From Janthinobacterium rivuli (GTDB taxonomy: Bacteria; Pseudomonadota; Gammaproteobacteria; Burkholderiales; Burkholderiaceae_D): a stretch of 64,000 bases of DNA. The position numbers and the translations under genes are program-made. The DNA lies in NCBI RefSeq assembly GCF_009208735.1, contig NZ_WFLJ01000008.1, positions 62,001-126,000 of the forward strand, written 5' to 3'. Position 1 is the stretch's first letter. Each line of letters begins with the position of its first letter. This document shows, in pieces, positions 42,238 to 51,221 of the stretch. The notes beneath the pieces are model-generated. The model ran no database searches. It was given only the letters and a program-made list of their open reading frames with translations, and was not told the DNA's origin.

Positions 42238-43938
42238 TCAGACAGGTTCGGCATGCTCTACCATCAACTGCACTTTCGTCGTGCCATTGTATTCATTCGC
42301 ATCGAGCCGGAAGGCGACCCGCGTGCGCTCGCCCAGCGCGTCCGTGTGGCCGAACCAGATGGCGTCGAAGCGCACGCCGTTCTTTTCCAGCAGCAGTTTC
42401 AGATGGCGCTCTTTTAAGATGCGCTGGCTGACGACGCGAAATTCGTCGCAGAAGACGGGCGGGGCGAAGCCCTGGCCCCACACCTGGCCATCCATCAGCT
42501 CGATGAAGGCCGTCGTGTAATACGCGTCTTCCAGCGGACCGTCCGTTTCCACCACCCGTTCCAGCTGTTGCTGGCTGAGCCAGGCCTGGCCCACGGCTTC
42601 GAACGCTTGCGAAAACGCCTCGAAGGCGTCGGCGCGGATGGTCAGCCCCGCCGCCATGGCGTGGCCGCCGAACTTGTCGATCAGGCTCGGCGCCCGTTTC
42701 GACACGAGGTCGAGCGCGTCGCGCAAATGGAAGCCGGGAATCGAGCGGCCCGAACCCTTGATCCAGCCATCCGCGCCGGGCGCGAACGTGATGGTCGGGC
42801 GATAGAATTTTTCCTTCAGGCGCGAAGCGACGATGCCGATCACGCCCTGGTGCCAGGACTCGTCGAAGACGCTGATGGTGCTGCTGTTGGCCGGTTCGAA
42901 AGCATCGAGGTGCAGCAGCGCCGCATCCTGCATTTCCGCTTCGATTTCGCGGCGCTTCAGGTTGATGTCGTTCAGTTGCTGGGCCAGCGCCCAGGCGCGG
43001 CCCTCGTCGTCCGTGATCAGGCATTCGATACCCAGCGACATGTCTTGCAGGCGCCCGGCCGCGTTCAGGCGCGGTCCCAGGGCGAAGCCCAGGTCGAACG
43101 GCGTGGCGCTGCGCGCTTCGCGGCCCGCGACGCGGAACAGGGCGGCCACGCCCGCGTGCATATTGCCCTTGCGCATGCGTTTGAGACCTTGGGCGACGAG
43201 GATGCGGTTGTTGGTATCGAGGCGCACGACGTCGGCCACCGTGCCCAGCGCCACCAGGTCGAGCAGGTTGTCGAGCTTGGGCTGCGTTTGCGCATCGAAC
43301 ACGCCGCGGCGGCGCAGCTCCGCGCGCAAGGCCAGCAGGACGTAGAACACGACGCCCACCCCCGCCAGGTGTTTGCTGGGGAAACCGCAGGCGGGCTGAT
43401 TCGGGTTGACGATGACGGCCGCGTCGGGCAGGGTGTCGGCCGGCAAATGGTGGTCGGTGACGACCACCTGGATGCCGCGCCGGTTGGCCTCGGCCACGCC
43501 GTCGATGCTGGCGATGCCGTTGTCGACGGTGATGATGATGTCGGGCGACTTTTCGCGGGCCGTCAGCTCGACGATTTCCGGCGTCAGGCCGTAGCCGTAT
43601 TCAAAACGGTTGGGCACGATGAAGTCGACGTCGGCGCCCATGGCGCGCAAGCCGCGGATGGCCACGGCGCAGGCGGTGGCGCCGTCGCAATCGTAGTCGG
43701 CCACGATGACCATGCGCTTCTTGGCGGCAATCGCGTCGGCCAGGAAGACGCCGGCCGCGCCGATGTGCAGCAAGCCGGACGGCGGCATCAGGGCCGCCAG
43801 TTCGCTCGACAGTTCTTTCGCGTCGGACAGGCCGCGCGAGGCGTACAGCCGGGCCAGCACGGGGTGGATGCCGCCTTGGCGCAGCAATTCGGATTCACGG
43901 TAGGGGCAGGGACGGGTGGCGATGCGGGTACGGGTCAT
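42238..43938 (-). CDS. recJ: Single-stranded-DNA-specific exonuclease RecJ
   Basis: The protein has 566 residues, starting MTRTRIATRPCPYRES with an ATGA overlap to the gene upstream. The DHH domain carries the manganese motifs VIVADYDCDGATACA and DNGIASIDG, and DHHLP near residue 160. The DHHA1 domain with GPRLNAAGRL and the C-terminal OB-fold region (GSGRSIPGFHLRDAL, GGHAMAAGLTI) follow. RecJ degrades single strands 5' to 3' in mismatch, base-excision and recombination repair. Length matches E. coli RecJ (577). Confidence 0.98.
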   Translation of the reverse strand: MTRTRIATRPCPYRESELLRQGGIHPVLARLYASRGLSDAKELSSELAALMPPSGLLHIGAAGVFLADAIAAKKRMVIVADYDCDGATACAVAIRGLRAMGADVDFIVPNRFEYGYGLTPEIVELTAREKSPDIIITVDNGIASIDGVAEANRRGIQVVVTDHHLPADTLPDAAVIVNPNQPACGFPSKHLAGVGVVFYVLLALRAELRRRGVFDAQTQPKLDNLLDLVALGTVADVVRLDTNNRILVAQGLKRMRKGNMHAGVAALFRVAGREARSATPFDLGFALGPRLNAAGRLQDMSLGIECLITDDEGRAWALAQQLNDINLKRREIEAEMQDAALLHLDAFEPANSSTISVFDESWHQGVIGIVASRLKEKFYRPTITFAPGADGWIKGSGRSIPGFHLRDALDLVSKRAPSLIDKFGGHAMAAGLTIRADAFEAFSQAFEAVGQAWLSQQQLERVVETDGPLEDAYYTTAFIELMDGQVWGQGFAPPVFCDEFRVVSQRILKERHLKLLLEKNGVRFDAIWFGHTDALGERTRVAFRLDANEYNGTTKVQLMVEHAEPV

Positions 43939-44987
43939 GATGCTTTCAACTTGTTCAGGGTAATCGCGCGCCAGAATTTGCGCTGCGCATGCTTGCTGGT
44001 GCTGCAGTCCAGCCAGGCGTCGCGGTGGCTCAGCACCAGGCGCAGCTGCCCCAGGCGGCCATCCTTGAGGGCCGCCAGCAGCGGGGCGAACCAGTGGGCT
44101 TCCAGCGCTTGCAGCTGCTGCAGCCACATGCCCCATTCCTGCGCCTGCGCCGCTTCGGTCAAGCCGCCCAGCACGACGATCGCGTCGGATTGGTCCGCCA
44201 GCACACTGTTTGGACTGGCATCGCGCCGCGCCGGTTCCGCCAGCGCGGCCAGCCAGCCGGGCGCGTCCTTGGTATGCAGGCTGGCCGCGCAGCGCCGCGC
44301 TTGCGCCGTGGCCAGGCTGCCGCCCCAGATCCAGAACGAGTTGATGGCTTTCAAGCCGCGTTCTTCGCGCCCCGCGTTGACGGGATGTTCATGCCACAGC
44401 ATCTGCACTTCGTTCTGCAGGCGGCGCGCGGCGCGCGCGTGCTCGCCTTCCGGCATCCAGACGGACAGGTCTTGCGTGGTGGCGGCGTCCGGCGTGGCGC
44501 ACTGCAAGTCGCTCCAGCCATCTGCGCGCATGAACCAGGTGCCCGCGTCGCCATACGACAGGGGCTGGCCGATCTCGTCGAAATACGGGGCTGCGATGTC
44601 GAACAGGGCGCGGCCGTCCGCTTCGCTCAGCTTGAGCTGGCGCAAGTCTTCCAGGCTGATGTGGCTGCGGGCGATGGCCAGGTGGGCCGGATGCAGCAGG
44701 AAATAACGGTCGCCCGCTTCCGGCACCAGGCCATAGCCGCGCATGGCCTGGGCCGCGAAGGCAGCCTGCGCCGCCGCGCCGTTGGGCGCGGGCGACAGGC
44801 CCAGCGCATGCGCCAGCCACGCTTCATGCGGCAGCAGGCGGTTGGCGTTGTCAAAAGTTTCTAAATTGCAAGTGGAGGTGCGCGACAGCAGCGCCGCCAG
44901 CGCGGGCGCCTGCAAGACCTTGAGCAGGTCGGCAGCCAGTTCGGCGTTGGGCAAGGCGAAGGGCAAGACGAGGGTAAGTTGATTCAT
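43935..44987 (-). CDS. Conserved protein upstream of recJ, phosphoglycerate-mutase-like in annotations of relatives
   Basis: This 350-residue cytoplasmic protein (MNQLTLVLPFALPNAELAADLL) has motifs RYFLLHPAHLAIARSHISLED, NSFWIWGGSLATAQA and MLWHEHPVNAGREERGLKAIN. I recall relatives in Burkholderiales being annotated as cofactor-independent phosphoglycerate mutase, but the alkaline-phosphatase-type metal motifs expected of such an enzyme are not evident here. It overlaps recJ by 4 bp, so the two are cotranslated. Function unproven. Confidence 0.7.
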   Translation of the reverse strand: MNQLTLVLPFALPNAELAADLLKVLQAPALAALLSRTSTCNLETFDNANRLLPHEAWLAHALGLSPAPNGAAAQAAFAAQAMRGYGLVPEAGDRYFLLHPAHLAIARSHISLEDLRQLKLSEADGRALFDIAAPYFDEIGQPLSYGDAGTWFMRADGWSDLQCATPDAATTQDLSVWMPEGEHARAARRLQNEVQMLWHEHPVNAGREERGLKAINSFWIWGGSLATAQARRCAASLHTKDAPGWLAALAEPARRDASPNSVLADQSDAIVVLGGLTEAAQAQEWGMWLQQLQALEAHWFAPLLAALKDGRLGQLRLVLSHRDAWLDCSTSKHAQRKFWRAITLNKLKAS

Positions 44988-45380
44988 CCCGAGATTGTAG
45001 GCGATTGTGGTGCGGGCCGAGAAGGCGCATCTGTTTTCAGGCCCGCGCTGGCCACGCCGGCGGCGCTGGCAATGTGAAAAAAATTATAAAAATTTTATTG
45101 ATATTGAGGGAAATTAATTTGCTTTTGAAAAGATTATGGATATAATCGCGACAACTTAAATATCGGAAAGACAATCACCCCCTGCTGCGTGGTTGCGTCG
45201 TCTGGCTCATGTGTCCCTCGAAATTGTATACAAGATCTGCCGGCTCCATTTTTTAAACAAGTCCCTTCTTGGAAGCCCACCTATGTATACATTCGCCGCT
45301 TTGCGCGGCCAGGCTGATCGCGCCCTGGCCCCCCGTATTTCCGCTCCTGCCGCCGCCGTGGCATGCCGTCAGGAGGCAGC
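44988..45380. other. Intergenic leader region upstream of the B-repeat protein gene
   Basis: These 393 bp contain an AT-rich tract near 45080-45120 and a candidate promoter with TATAAT at 45141-45146 and TTGCTT at 45119-45124 (16-bp spacer). GATTAT and ATAATC form a short palindrome around that -10 box. A leader of about 230 bases then runs to the B-repeat start and holds a small open frame (45283-45384). Confidence 0.5.
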
Positions 45381-45384
45381 ATGA
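45283..45384 (+). CDS. Putative 33-aa leader peptide coupled to the B-repeat gene
   Basis: An ATG at 45283, preceded by GGAAG seven bases away, opens a frame of 33 codons (MYTFAALRGQADRALAP and so on). Its TGA overlaps the ATG at 45381 of the large surface-protein gene (ATGA). AGGAGG at 45371-45376 lies inside the small frame. The overlap makes translational coupling plausible, but the peptide matches nothing I know. It could be a chance frame. Confidence 0.35.
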   Translation: MYTFAALRGQADRALAPRISAPAAAVACRQEAA

Positions 45385-48200
45385 CTACTTACAACCTGTC
45401 GACCACGGTCCACGTCTGCGAAGACATTAACAAGAATTTCGATATCCGCGACCTGCTGATCCAGGCAGGCTACTCGGTGCAAGGCGAACTGAACATCAAG
45501 AATTTCACCGTGCTCTTGCCCGATGATACGGAGTCGACCGTCAACACGCCGCTGTTCGGCATGCTCGATGCGGACACCGTGTACGTGCGTCCCGGCGACT
45601 GGGCCGCCAACTACAACGGCAGCTTCTCCACCATCGAAGTGACGATCGACAAGGGCAATGGCGATCTCGTCCAGCTGAGCCTGCAAGTCATCATCGACCC
45701 CGTCAACGACGCGCCCGACGCGTCCGACAAGACGTTCACTTTACTCAACGGCAACAACGTGGTGCTCAGCGAAGGCGATTTCGGCTTCCACGACGACGTC
45801 GAGCACGACGGCTTCAAGTCCATCGTCATCACGAATACCACCACGGCGGGCCAGGTCCTGTTGAATGGCGTGGCCGTTGCCGTGGGCACGGAGATTTCCA
45901 TCGATGACATCCGCGCGGGCCACCTGGTCTTCGTGCCGAGCCAGACGGTCGCCGGCGACTTCGACCTCGGTTTCAAGGTGCGCGATGACGGCGGCACGGC
46001 CGGCTGCAATGCGCAAGACCTGAGCCTGGCGCCCCATTACCTGACCTTCAAGGTGCCGATGGCCCACCTGGGCGACTTCGTCTGGGAAGACAAGAATGCC
46101 AACGGCGTGCAGGACGCGGGCGAGTCCGGCATCGGCGGCGTCACCGTGCAGCTGAAAAACGCGGCCGGCAGCGTGATCGGCTCGACCCTGACGGACGCTA
46201 CCGGCTATTACAATTTCAGCGTCGATCCTGGCACCTACTCCATCGCCGTCGTCGCCCCCGCGGGCTATTTGACCACGGTCAAGGATGCGGGCAGCAGCGA
46301 CGCGCTCGACAGCGACATCAATACGCTGGGCAACAGCGGCCAGGTGACGGTCGTTGCCGGCCAGAACTACAAGGATATCGATGCCGGCCTGTACAAGGCG
46401 GCGTCCATCGGCGACCGCGTCTGGTTCGATGCGAATGGCAACGGCACGCAGGATGCGGGCGAGGCGGGCGTGTGCGGCGTGAAAGTCAACCTGTACAACG
46501 CGCAAGGCGCCGTCGTGGCCAGCGCCACCACGGATGCCAGCGGCAATTATCTGTTCAGCAACCTGGTCCCCGGCAATTACTACCTGGGCTTCGTGCCGCC
46601 GGCCGGTTACGGCTTCACTAAGGCCGATATCGGCGGTTATGCCACCGATTCGGACGTCAATCCGGCCACCGGCCTGACCACCGCATGGGTCACTCTGAAA
46701 TCGGGCGACGTGCAGCTGGACTGGGATGCTGGCCTGGTCAAACTCAACACGGCCTCCATCGGCGACCGTGTGTGGGAAGACAATAACTACAACGGCGTGC
46801 AGGATACGGGCGAACTGGGCGTGGCGGGCGTGAAGGTCAACCTGCTCAATGCGTACAACCAGGTCATCGCCACGACGACGACGAATGCCGGCGGCAATTA
46901 CCTGTTCAGCGCACTGGCGGCCGGCAGCTACAAGGTGGAAGTCATCCGTCCATCGGGCTTTTATTACACCAAGGCGAATGTCGGCAGCGATACGGCCGAT
47001 TCCGACGTCGATGTCAGCACAGGGCGCTCGTCCCTGATCAACCTGGCCGCCGGCCAGAACGACATGAGCTGGGACGCGGGCATTTACCGCAAGGCCAGCC
47101 TGGGCGACAAGGTGTGGCGCGACGCCGACCATGACGGCGTGCAAGACTACAACGAGGCGGGCATCGCCAACATCAAGGTGCAGCTGTACTCGGGCAGCGG
47201 CGTGCTGCTGGCCACGACCTACACGAATGCCAACGGCAACTATCTGTTCAGCAACCTCGATCCGGGCAGCTATTCGCTCAAGTTCGACAAGTCGGGCGTG
47301 TATCACGCCGGCTACGCCATGGATACGTGGCGCTGGGGCGCAAAGAACGTGGGCACGAACGATAACATCGATTCGGACGTCAACAGCAATGGCACGACGT
47401 CCAACGTGGTCTACACGGACATCCTGAAACTGGCGTCGGGCCAGAACGACATGAGCTGGGATGCGGCCATCACGCCCATCGTCATCGACCTCAACGGTGA
47501 CGGCGTGCACACGATCGCCCGCGCCGACTTCCACGGCAGCTTCGACCTGCTGGGCACGGGCAGCGCCATCCAGACGGGCTGGGTCTCGGCCCAGGACGGC
47601 TTGCTGGCCATCGACAGCAATGGCAATGGCAAGATTGACAATGTCGCCGAGTTATTCGGCGGCAACGAGAAGGGCACGGGCTTCGCCAAGCTGTCCAGCT
47701 ATGACTCCAACCACGACGGCGTGGTCGATGCGCATGACGACAAGTTCGCCGAACTGCGCATCTGGCGCGACGCCAACAGCAATGGCGTGACGGACGATGG
47801 CGAGCTGATGTCGCTGCATGACGCCGGCGTGGCCAGCCTGACGGTCAGCTACACGGAACTGCCGTTCCTCGACGCCAACAGCAATCTGCACCTCGAGCGC
47901 AGCAGCGCCACCCTGGCCGATGGAAAGTCGGTTGACATGACGGACGTGTATTTCAACGTCGACGCCAAGGATGCGGCCAAGGCCGGCATCACCTTGCCGA
48001 GCATGGCCGACCTGCTGCGCGACGACAGCACGCTCGACGTGGTGCTGGGCCAGGATGGCACGGTGACCACGGTGGCCGCCGCGCCGGCCGCCGCAGGCCC
48101 TGCCGCCGAAGCACAGGCCCAGGCCCAGTGCGAAATGGCCGATCTCTTGCGCCGCGCCATGGCCCACGCAACGACCCAGCCCCAGGAAATGGCTGCCTGA
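45381..48200 (+). CDS. Large surface/secreted protein with four SdrD B-like repeats and Ca-binding motifs
   Basis: The protein has 939 residues, starting MTTYNLSTTVHVCEDI after AGGAGG, without a Sec signal peptide. A cadherin-like or VCBS-like domain (PVNDAPDASDKTFTLLNGN) lies near residue 110. Four B-type repeats of about 115 residues follow, with pattern LGDFVWEDKNANGVQDAGE, YYNFSVDPGTYSI and DALDSDIN. The C-terminal third has Asp-rich EF-hand-like loops (DLNGDGVHT, DSNGNGKIDN, DSNHDGVVDAHDDKF, DANSNGVTDDGELM). The lack of a signal peptide and the type I secretion genes downstream suggest export through that system. It is probably an adhesin or matrix protein; no classic RTX nonapeptides or retention module are seen. 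Confidence 0.85.
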   Translation: MTTYNLSTTVHVCEDINKNFDIRDLLIQAGYSVQGELNIKNFTVLLPDDTESTVNTPLFGMLDADTVYVRPGDWAANYNGSFSTIEVTIDKGNGDLVQLSLQVIIDPVNDAPDASDKTFTLLNGNNVVLSEGDFGFHDDVEHDGFKSIVITNTTTAGQVLLNGVAVAVGTEISIDDIRAGHLVFVPSQTVAGDFDLGFKVRDDGGTAGCNAQDLSLAPHYLTFKVPMAHLGDFVWEDKNANGVQDAGESGIGGVTVQLKNAAGSVIGSTLTDATGYYNFSVDPGTYSIAVVAPAGYLTTVKDAGSSDALDSDINTLGNSGQVTVVAGQNYKDIDAGLYKAASIGDRVWFDANGNGTQDAGEAGVCGVKVNLYNAQGAVVASATTDASGNYLFSNLVPGNYYLGFVPPAGYGFTKADIGGYATDSDVNPATGLTTAWVTLKSGDVQLDWDAGLVKLNTASIGDRVWEDNNYNGVQDTGELGVAGVKVNLLNAYNQVIATTTTNAGGNYLFSALAAGSYKVEVIRPSGFYYTKANVGSDTADSDVDVSTGRSSLINLAAGQNDMSWDAGIYRKASLGDKVWRDADHDGVQDYNEAGIANIKVQLYSGSGVLLATTYTNANGNYLFSNLDPGSYSLKFDKSGVYHAGYAMDTWRWGAKNVGTNDNIDSDVNSNGTTSNVVYTDILKLASGQNDMSWDAAITPIVIDLNGDGVHTIARADFHGSFDLLGTGSAIQTGWVSAQDGLLAIDSNGNGKIDNVAELFGGNEKGTGFAKLSSYDSNHDGVVDAHDDKFAELRIWRDANSNGVTDDGELMSLHDAGVASLTVSYTELPFLDANSNLHLERSSATLADGKSVDMTDVYFNVDAKDAAKAGITLPSMADLLRDDSTLDVVLGQDGTVTTVAAAPAAAGPAAEAQAQAQCEMADLLRRAMAHATTQPQEMAA

Positions 48201-48237
48201 CGTCACTTGCCGGCCCATGAGCCTGCCCGGCAATGCC

Positions 48238-48275
48238 GCACCGGCGCGTCCGTCACGGGGCGCCGGCGCTTTTCA
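48238..48275 (+). terminator. Terminator after the B-repeat gene
   Basis: GCACCGGCGC (48238-48247) and GCGCCGGCGC (48260-48269) form a 10-bp stem with one G-T pair and a 12-base loop, followed by TTTT and a second T run. It ends the B-repeat transcript 37 bp after its stop codon. Confidence 0.7.
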
Positions 48276-48314
48276 TGCTTTTTTACATTTGACAATAGAA
48301 ATAGGGAAACCACG

Positions 48315-48986
48315 ATGAAACAATCCATGCACCTGCTCGTTCGCGGCGCCATCGCCGCAGCCACGTTCGCCCTTGCCAGTGGCAGCGCCCTGGCCGCCTC
48401 CAATCTGCAAGTCGTCGATTCGCACAGCGTCAGCCTGTTTACGGCTGCCGGCGGCGCCTTCGGCTCGGGCAGCGCCATCTCGCCGACCTTGTGGGAAGTC
48501 AAGTACGACAGCAACACTTTCCTGGTGTTTTGCCTCGATCCCCATGTCGCACTGAGCAACAGTTCGAACAGCTACAGCAGCGGCGCCTTTGCCGCCAGCG
48601 ATTCCGTCAAGCGCCTGTATGAAGGCTATTACGCCTCGTCTATCGCGAATGTGTCGACCAGCGCCAACAGCGCCGCCGCCTTCCAGCTGGCCCTGTGGGA
48701 ATTAAATAACGACAACACGAACCTGCTGACGGGCGAGCTGCGTTTCAAAAACCTGAGCAACGCCGTCGTCAGCCAGGCCAACACCATGCTGGGCGTGGCC
48801 ACGGGCAATGGCGCCATCCAGAACCTGTACAACTACACGAGCTTGACGAGCGTCAACCCGGCCTCGCAAACCCTGCTCAGCGTGTCGCCGGTGCCGGAAG
48901 CGCAGACCTGGGCCATGCTGGTCGCGGGTCTGGGCCTGCTGGGCTTCATGGCGCGCCGCCGCAAGGGCGCTGCCGCGCTTCATTAA
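48315..48986 (+). CDS. PEP-CTERM sorting-domain protein with possible thioester-like domain
   Basis: The protein has 223 residues. A Sec signal (MHLLVRGAIAAATFALASGSALAA) starts it, and the C terminus is the PEP-CTERM tripartite signal: PVPEAQTWAML, a hydrophobic stretch (VAGLGLLGFM) and an ARRRKG basic tail. Such tails are cut by exosortase and fix proteins in the envelope or matrix. The body has FLVFCLDPHVALS and AFQLALWELNND, a Cys and a Gln arranged as in thioester adhesin domains, though a real bond is unproven. It lies between the B-repeat gene and the secretion system, with terminators on both sides. Confidence 0.88.
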   Translation: MKQSMHLLVRGAIAAATFALASGSALAASNLQVVDSHSVSLFTAAGGAFGSGSAISPTLWEVKYDSNTFLVFCLDPHVALSNSSNSYSSGAFAASDSVKRLYEGYYASSIANVSTSANSAAAFQLALWELNNDNTNLLTGELRFKNLSNAVVSQANTMLGVATGNGAIQNLYNYTSLTSVNPASQTLLSVSPVPEAQTWAMLVAGLGLLGFMARRRKGAAALH

Positions 48987-49016
48987 TCCTCGCCCGTCGC
49001 GCAAGCGATAGGATCC

Positions 49017-49054
49017 CGCTGCGGCGCGCCCGACCGGCGCGCCGCAGCGTTTTA
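49017..49054 (+). terminator. Strong terminator between the PEP-CTERM gene and the secretion operon
   Basis: A 14-bp perfect stem CGCTGCGGCGCGCC / GGCGCGCCGCAGCG with a 5-base loop is followed by TTTTATT. It lies 30 bp after the PEP-CTERM stop codon and 14 bp before the secretion ATPase start, so the latter presumably has a promoter close by or is read through in part. Confidence 0.9.
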
Positions 49055-49067
49055 TTGTGAATTCATC

Positions 49068-51221
49068 ATGACCCCACCCCCCGACACTTCCACCGCTTCC
49101 GCCGGCATGTCCACCGATGTCATCGCCGAGGCCATCGTCTTCCTGGCGCGCTTTTTCGGCGCGGCCGTGCAGGCCGAGCGCCTGCGCGCCAGCGTGGCGG
49201 CCCAGGCTGCACCGGCCGCGGCTGACTTTCTCGAACAGGCGCTGGCGCAGGCCAGCCTGGCCGGCACCGCGTTGCCAATAGACAAGCCGCGCCGTCCCAC
49301 GGAAATGCCGGCCTTGCTGCTCAACGGGGAAGGGCAGGCGCTGGTGGTACTGGCGATTGCCGACGGCAAATATGAATGCCACGTGCCCGGCATTGAAGGC
49401 AGTGCCTGGTTTGACGCCGCCGCGCTGGCGCGGGAAGTGCCCGATGGACGCTGGGTGGCCGTGCGGCCCGTGATGTTTTTCGACCAGCGCAGCTTGCTCT
49501 ATAGCATGCCGGTGGCGGGACGCTGGTTCTGGGATGTCTTCAACCGTAACCGCTGGGTCTTCCGCTGGGTCTTGCTGGGCACCCTGGTGCTGAACGTCAT
49601 CGGCGCGCTGGTGCCGTTCTATGCGATGGCCGTGTATGACCGCGTGATCCCGAACAATGCCACGGCCAGCCTGTGGGTGCTGACGATCGCCGTCGTGACG
49701 CTGACGGGTTTCGAGCTAACCCTGCGCCTGCTGCGCGGCGAACTGGTGGAAACGGCATCGCGCCGCATGGACGTGGCGCTGTCGTCGAACATCTTCGCCC
49801 AGTGCTTGCGCCTGCGCGCGGCCAGCCGGCCCGCCTCGGGCGGCACCCTGGCCAATACCGTGCGCGATTTCGAGTCCGTGCGCGAATTCTTCGCCTCGAC
49901 GACCCTGACGACCCTGGGCGACTTGCCCTTCCTGCTGCTGTTCCTGCTGGTGATCGCCCTGGTTGGGGGCTGGCTCGTGCTCGTGCCCCTGGCCGTCATC
50001 CCGATTTTGCTGCTGGTGGCCTTCGCCTCGCGCGCGGCCCTGGCGCGCCACGTGGCCGCCTCGATGCAGGAAAGCGCGCAGCGCACGGCGCACCTGTTTG
50101 AAACCATGAATGGCCTCGACACCATCAAGGCGCTGGGCGCCGAAGCATGGAGCCGGCGCAAATGGGAAAGCCTGACGGTGGCCATCGCCGCCAACAGCGT
50201 CGAGACGCGCGAAATCGTCAGCAGGGTCAATTACATCAACACGGCCGTGCTGGCCCTGTCCGGCGTGGCCGTGGTGGCCACGGGCGCCTTGCTGATGGGC
50301 GAACACCTGCTGACCCTGGGCCAGATCATCGCCGTGAGCATGCTGACGGGCCGCGCCCTGGCGCCCGTGAGCCAGATCGCGGGCCTGATCATGCGCTGGG
50401 AGCAGACCAAATTGTCGTATCACGCCCTCAATAAAATCATGGAAGCGCCGACCGACGATGACGCGGCCAGCCTGCAGGCGCCGCCCCTGTCCGGGCGCAT
50501 CGAGTTTCGCGACGTGGGCTTTGCCTACCCGAATTCGCCGCCGCTGCTCGATAAACTGAACCTGCACATCCGTCCCGGTGAACGGGTCGGCGTGATCGGC
50601 AAGCTCGGTTCCGGCAAGAGCACCCTGCTGCGACTGCTGCTGAATCAATATGGTCCGCAAAGCGGCAGCGTGCTGTTCGATGACCTGGCCAGCACCCAGC
50701 TGGAGCCCTTGAGCCTGCGCCGCCAGATCGGCTACGTGCCGCAGGACGTGACCCTGTTCCACGGCAGCCTGCGCGAGAACATCGAACTGGGGCGCAGCCA
50801 GCCGGACGACGCCAGCCTGCTCGACGCCATCCGCCTGGCCTGCCTCGACGACATCATCACCCAGCTGCCCAACGGCGTGGCGACGGAAGTGGGCGAACGG
50901 GGCGAACGCCTGTCCGGCGGCCAGCGCCAAGCCGTGGCCATGGCACGCGCCTTGCTCGCGAAGCCGCCGATGCTGCTGCTCGATGAACCGAGCAGCATGT
51001 TCGATCCGGCCACGGAGCAGCGCCTGATCGCCCGTCTGCGTACATTAAAGAACACGACCATCGTGCTCGTCACGCACCGCATGGCCATGCTGGCGCTGGT
51101 GGACCGCCTGATCGTTTTCGACAAGGGGCGCATCGTGGCCGACGGTCCGCGCGATGAGGTCATGCGCGTCTTGAACAGCCAGGTGGCCAAGCCTGCGGTG
51201 GAACAGGGAGTGGCGGCATGA
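49068..51221 (+). CDS. Type I secretion ABC exporter (LapB/HlyB-like) with C39-like N-terminal domain
   Basis: This 717-residue permease/ATPase has an N-terminal peptidase-C39-like domain (about 1-130) without the catalytic Cys, as expected for substrates without a GG leader. Five to six membrane segments span about 160-430. The ATPase domain has Walker A GKLGSGKST near residue 511, signature LSGGQRQAVAMARAL near 615 and Walker B MLLLDEPSSMFDP near 640. It is the first of three overlapping genes. It most probably exports the B-repeat protein upstream. LapB-type exporters serve large adhesins. Confidence 0.93.
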   Translation: MTPPPDTSTASAGMSTDVIAEAIVFLARFFGAAVQAERLRASVAAQAAPAAADFLEQALAQASLAGTALPIDKPRRPTEMPALLLNGEGQALVVLAIADGKYECHVPGIEGSAWFDAAALAREVPDGRWVAVRPVMFFDQRSLLYSMPVAGRWFWDVFNRNRWVFRWVLLGTLVLNVIGALVPFYAMAVYDRVIPNNATASLWVLTIAVVTLTGFELTLRLLRGELVETASRRMDVALSSNIFAQCLRLRAASRPASGGTLANTVRDFESVREFFASTTLTTLGDLPFLLLFLLVIALVGGWLVLVPLAVIPILLLVAFASRAALARHVAASMQESAQRTAHLFETMNGLDTIKALGAEAWSRRKWESLTVAIAANSVETREIVSRVNYINTAVLALSGVAVVATGALLMGEHLLTLGQIIAVSMLTGRALAPVSQIAGLIMRWEQTKLSYHALNKIMEAPTDDDAASLQAPPLSGRIEFRDVGFAYPNSPPLLDKLNLHIRPGERVGVIGKLGSGKSTLLRLLLNQYGPQSGSVLFDDLASTQLEPLSLRRQIGYVPQDVTLFHGSLRENIELGRSQPDDASLLDAIRLACLDDIITQLPNGVATEVGERGERLSGGQRQAVAMARALLAKPPMLLLDEPSSMFDPATEQRLIARLRTLKNTTIVLVTHRMAMLALVDRLIVFDKGRIVADGPRDEVMRVLNSQVAKPAVEQGVAA

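Noticed and set aside
42568-44706. A 712-codon plus-strand frame opposite recJ and its partner
   Set aside because: recJ motifs on the minus strand are unambiguous; the plus-strand translation has no recognisable features.
46066-47470. The four B-type protein repeats as a possible DNA repeat or CRISPR-like array
   Set aside because: The units are about 345 bp, diverged and in frame; they are protein domain repeats, not an array.
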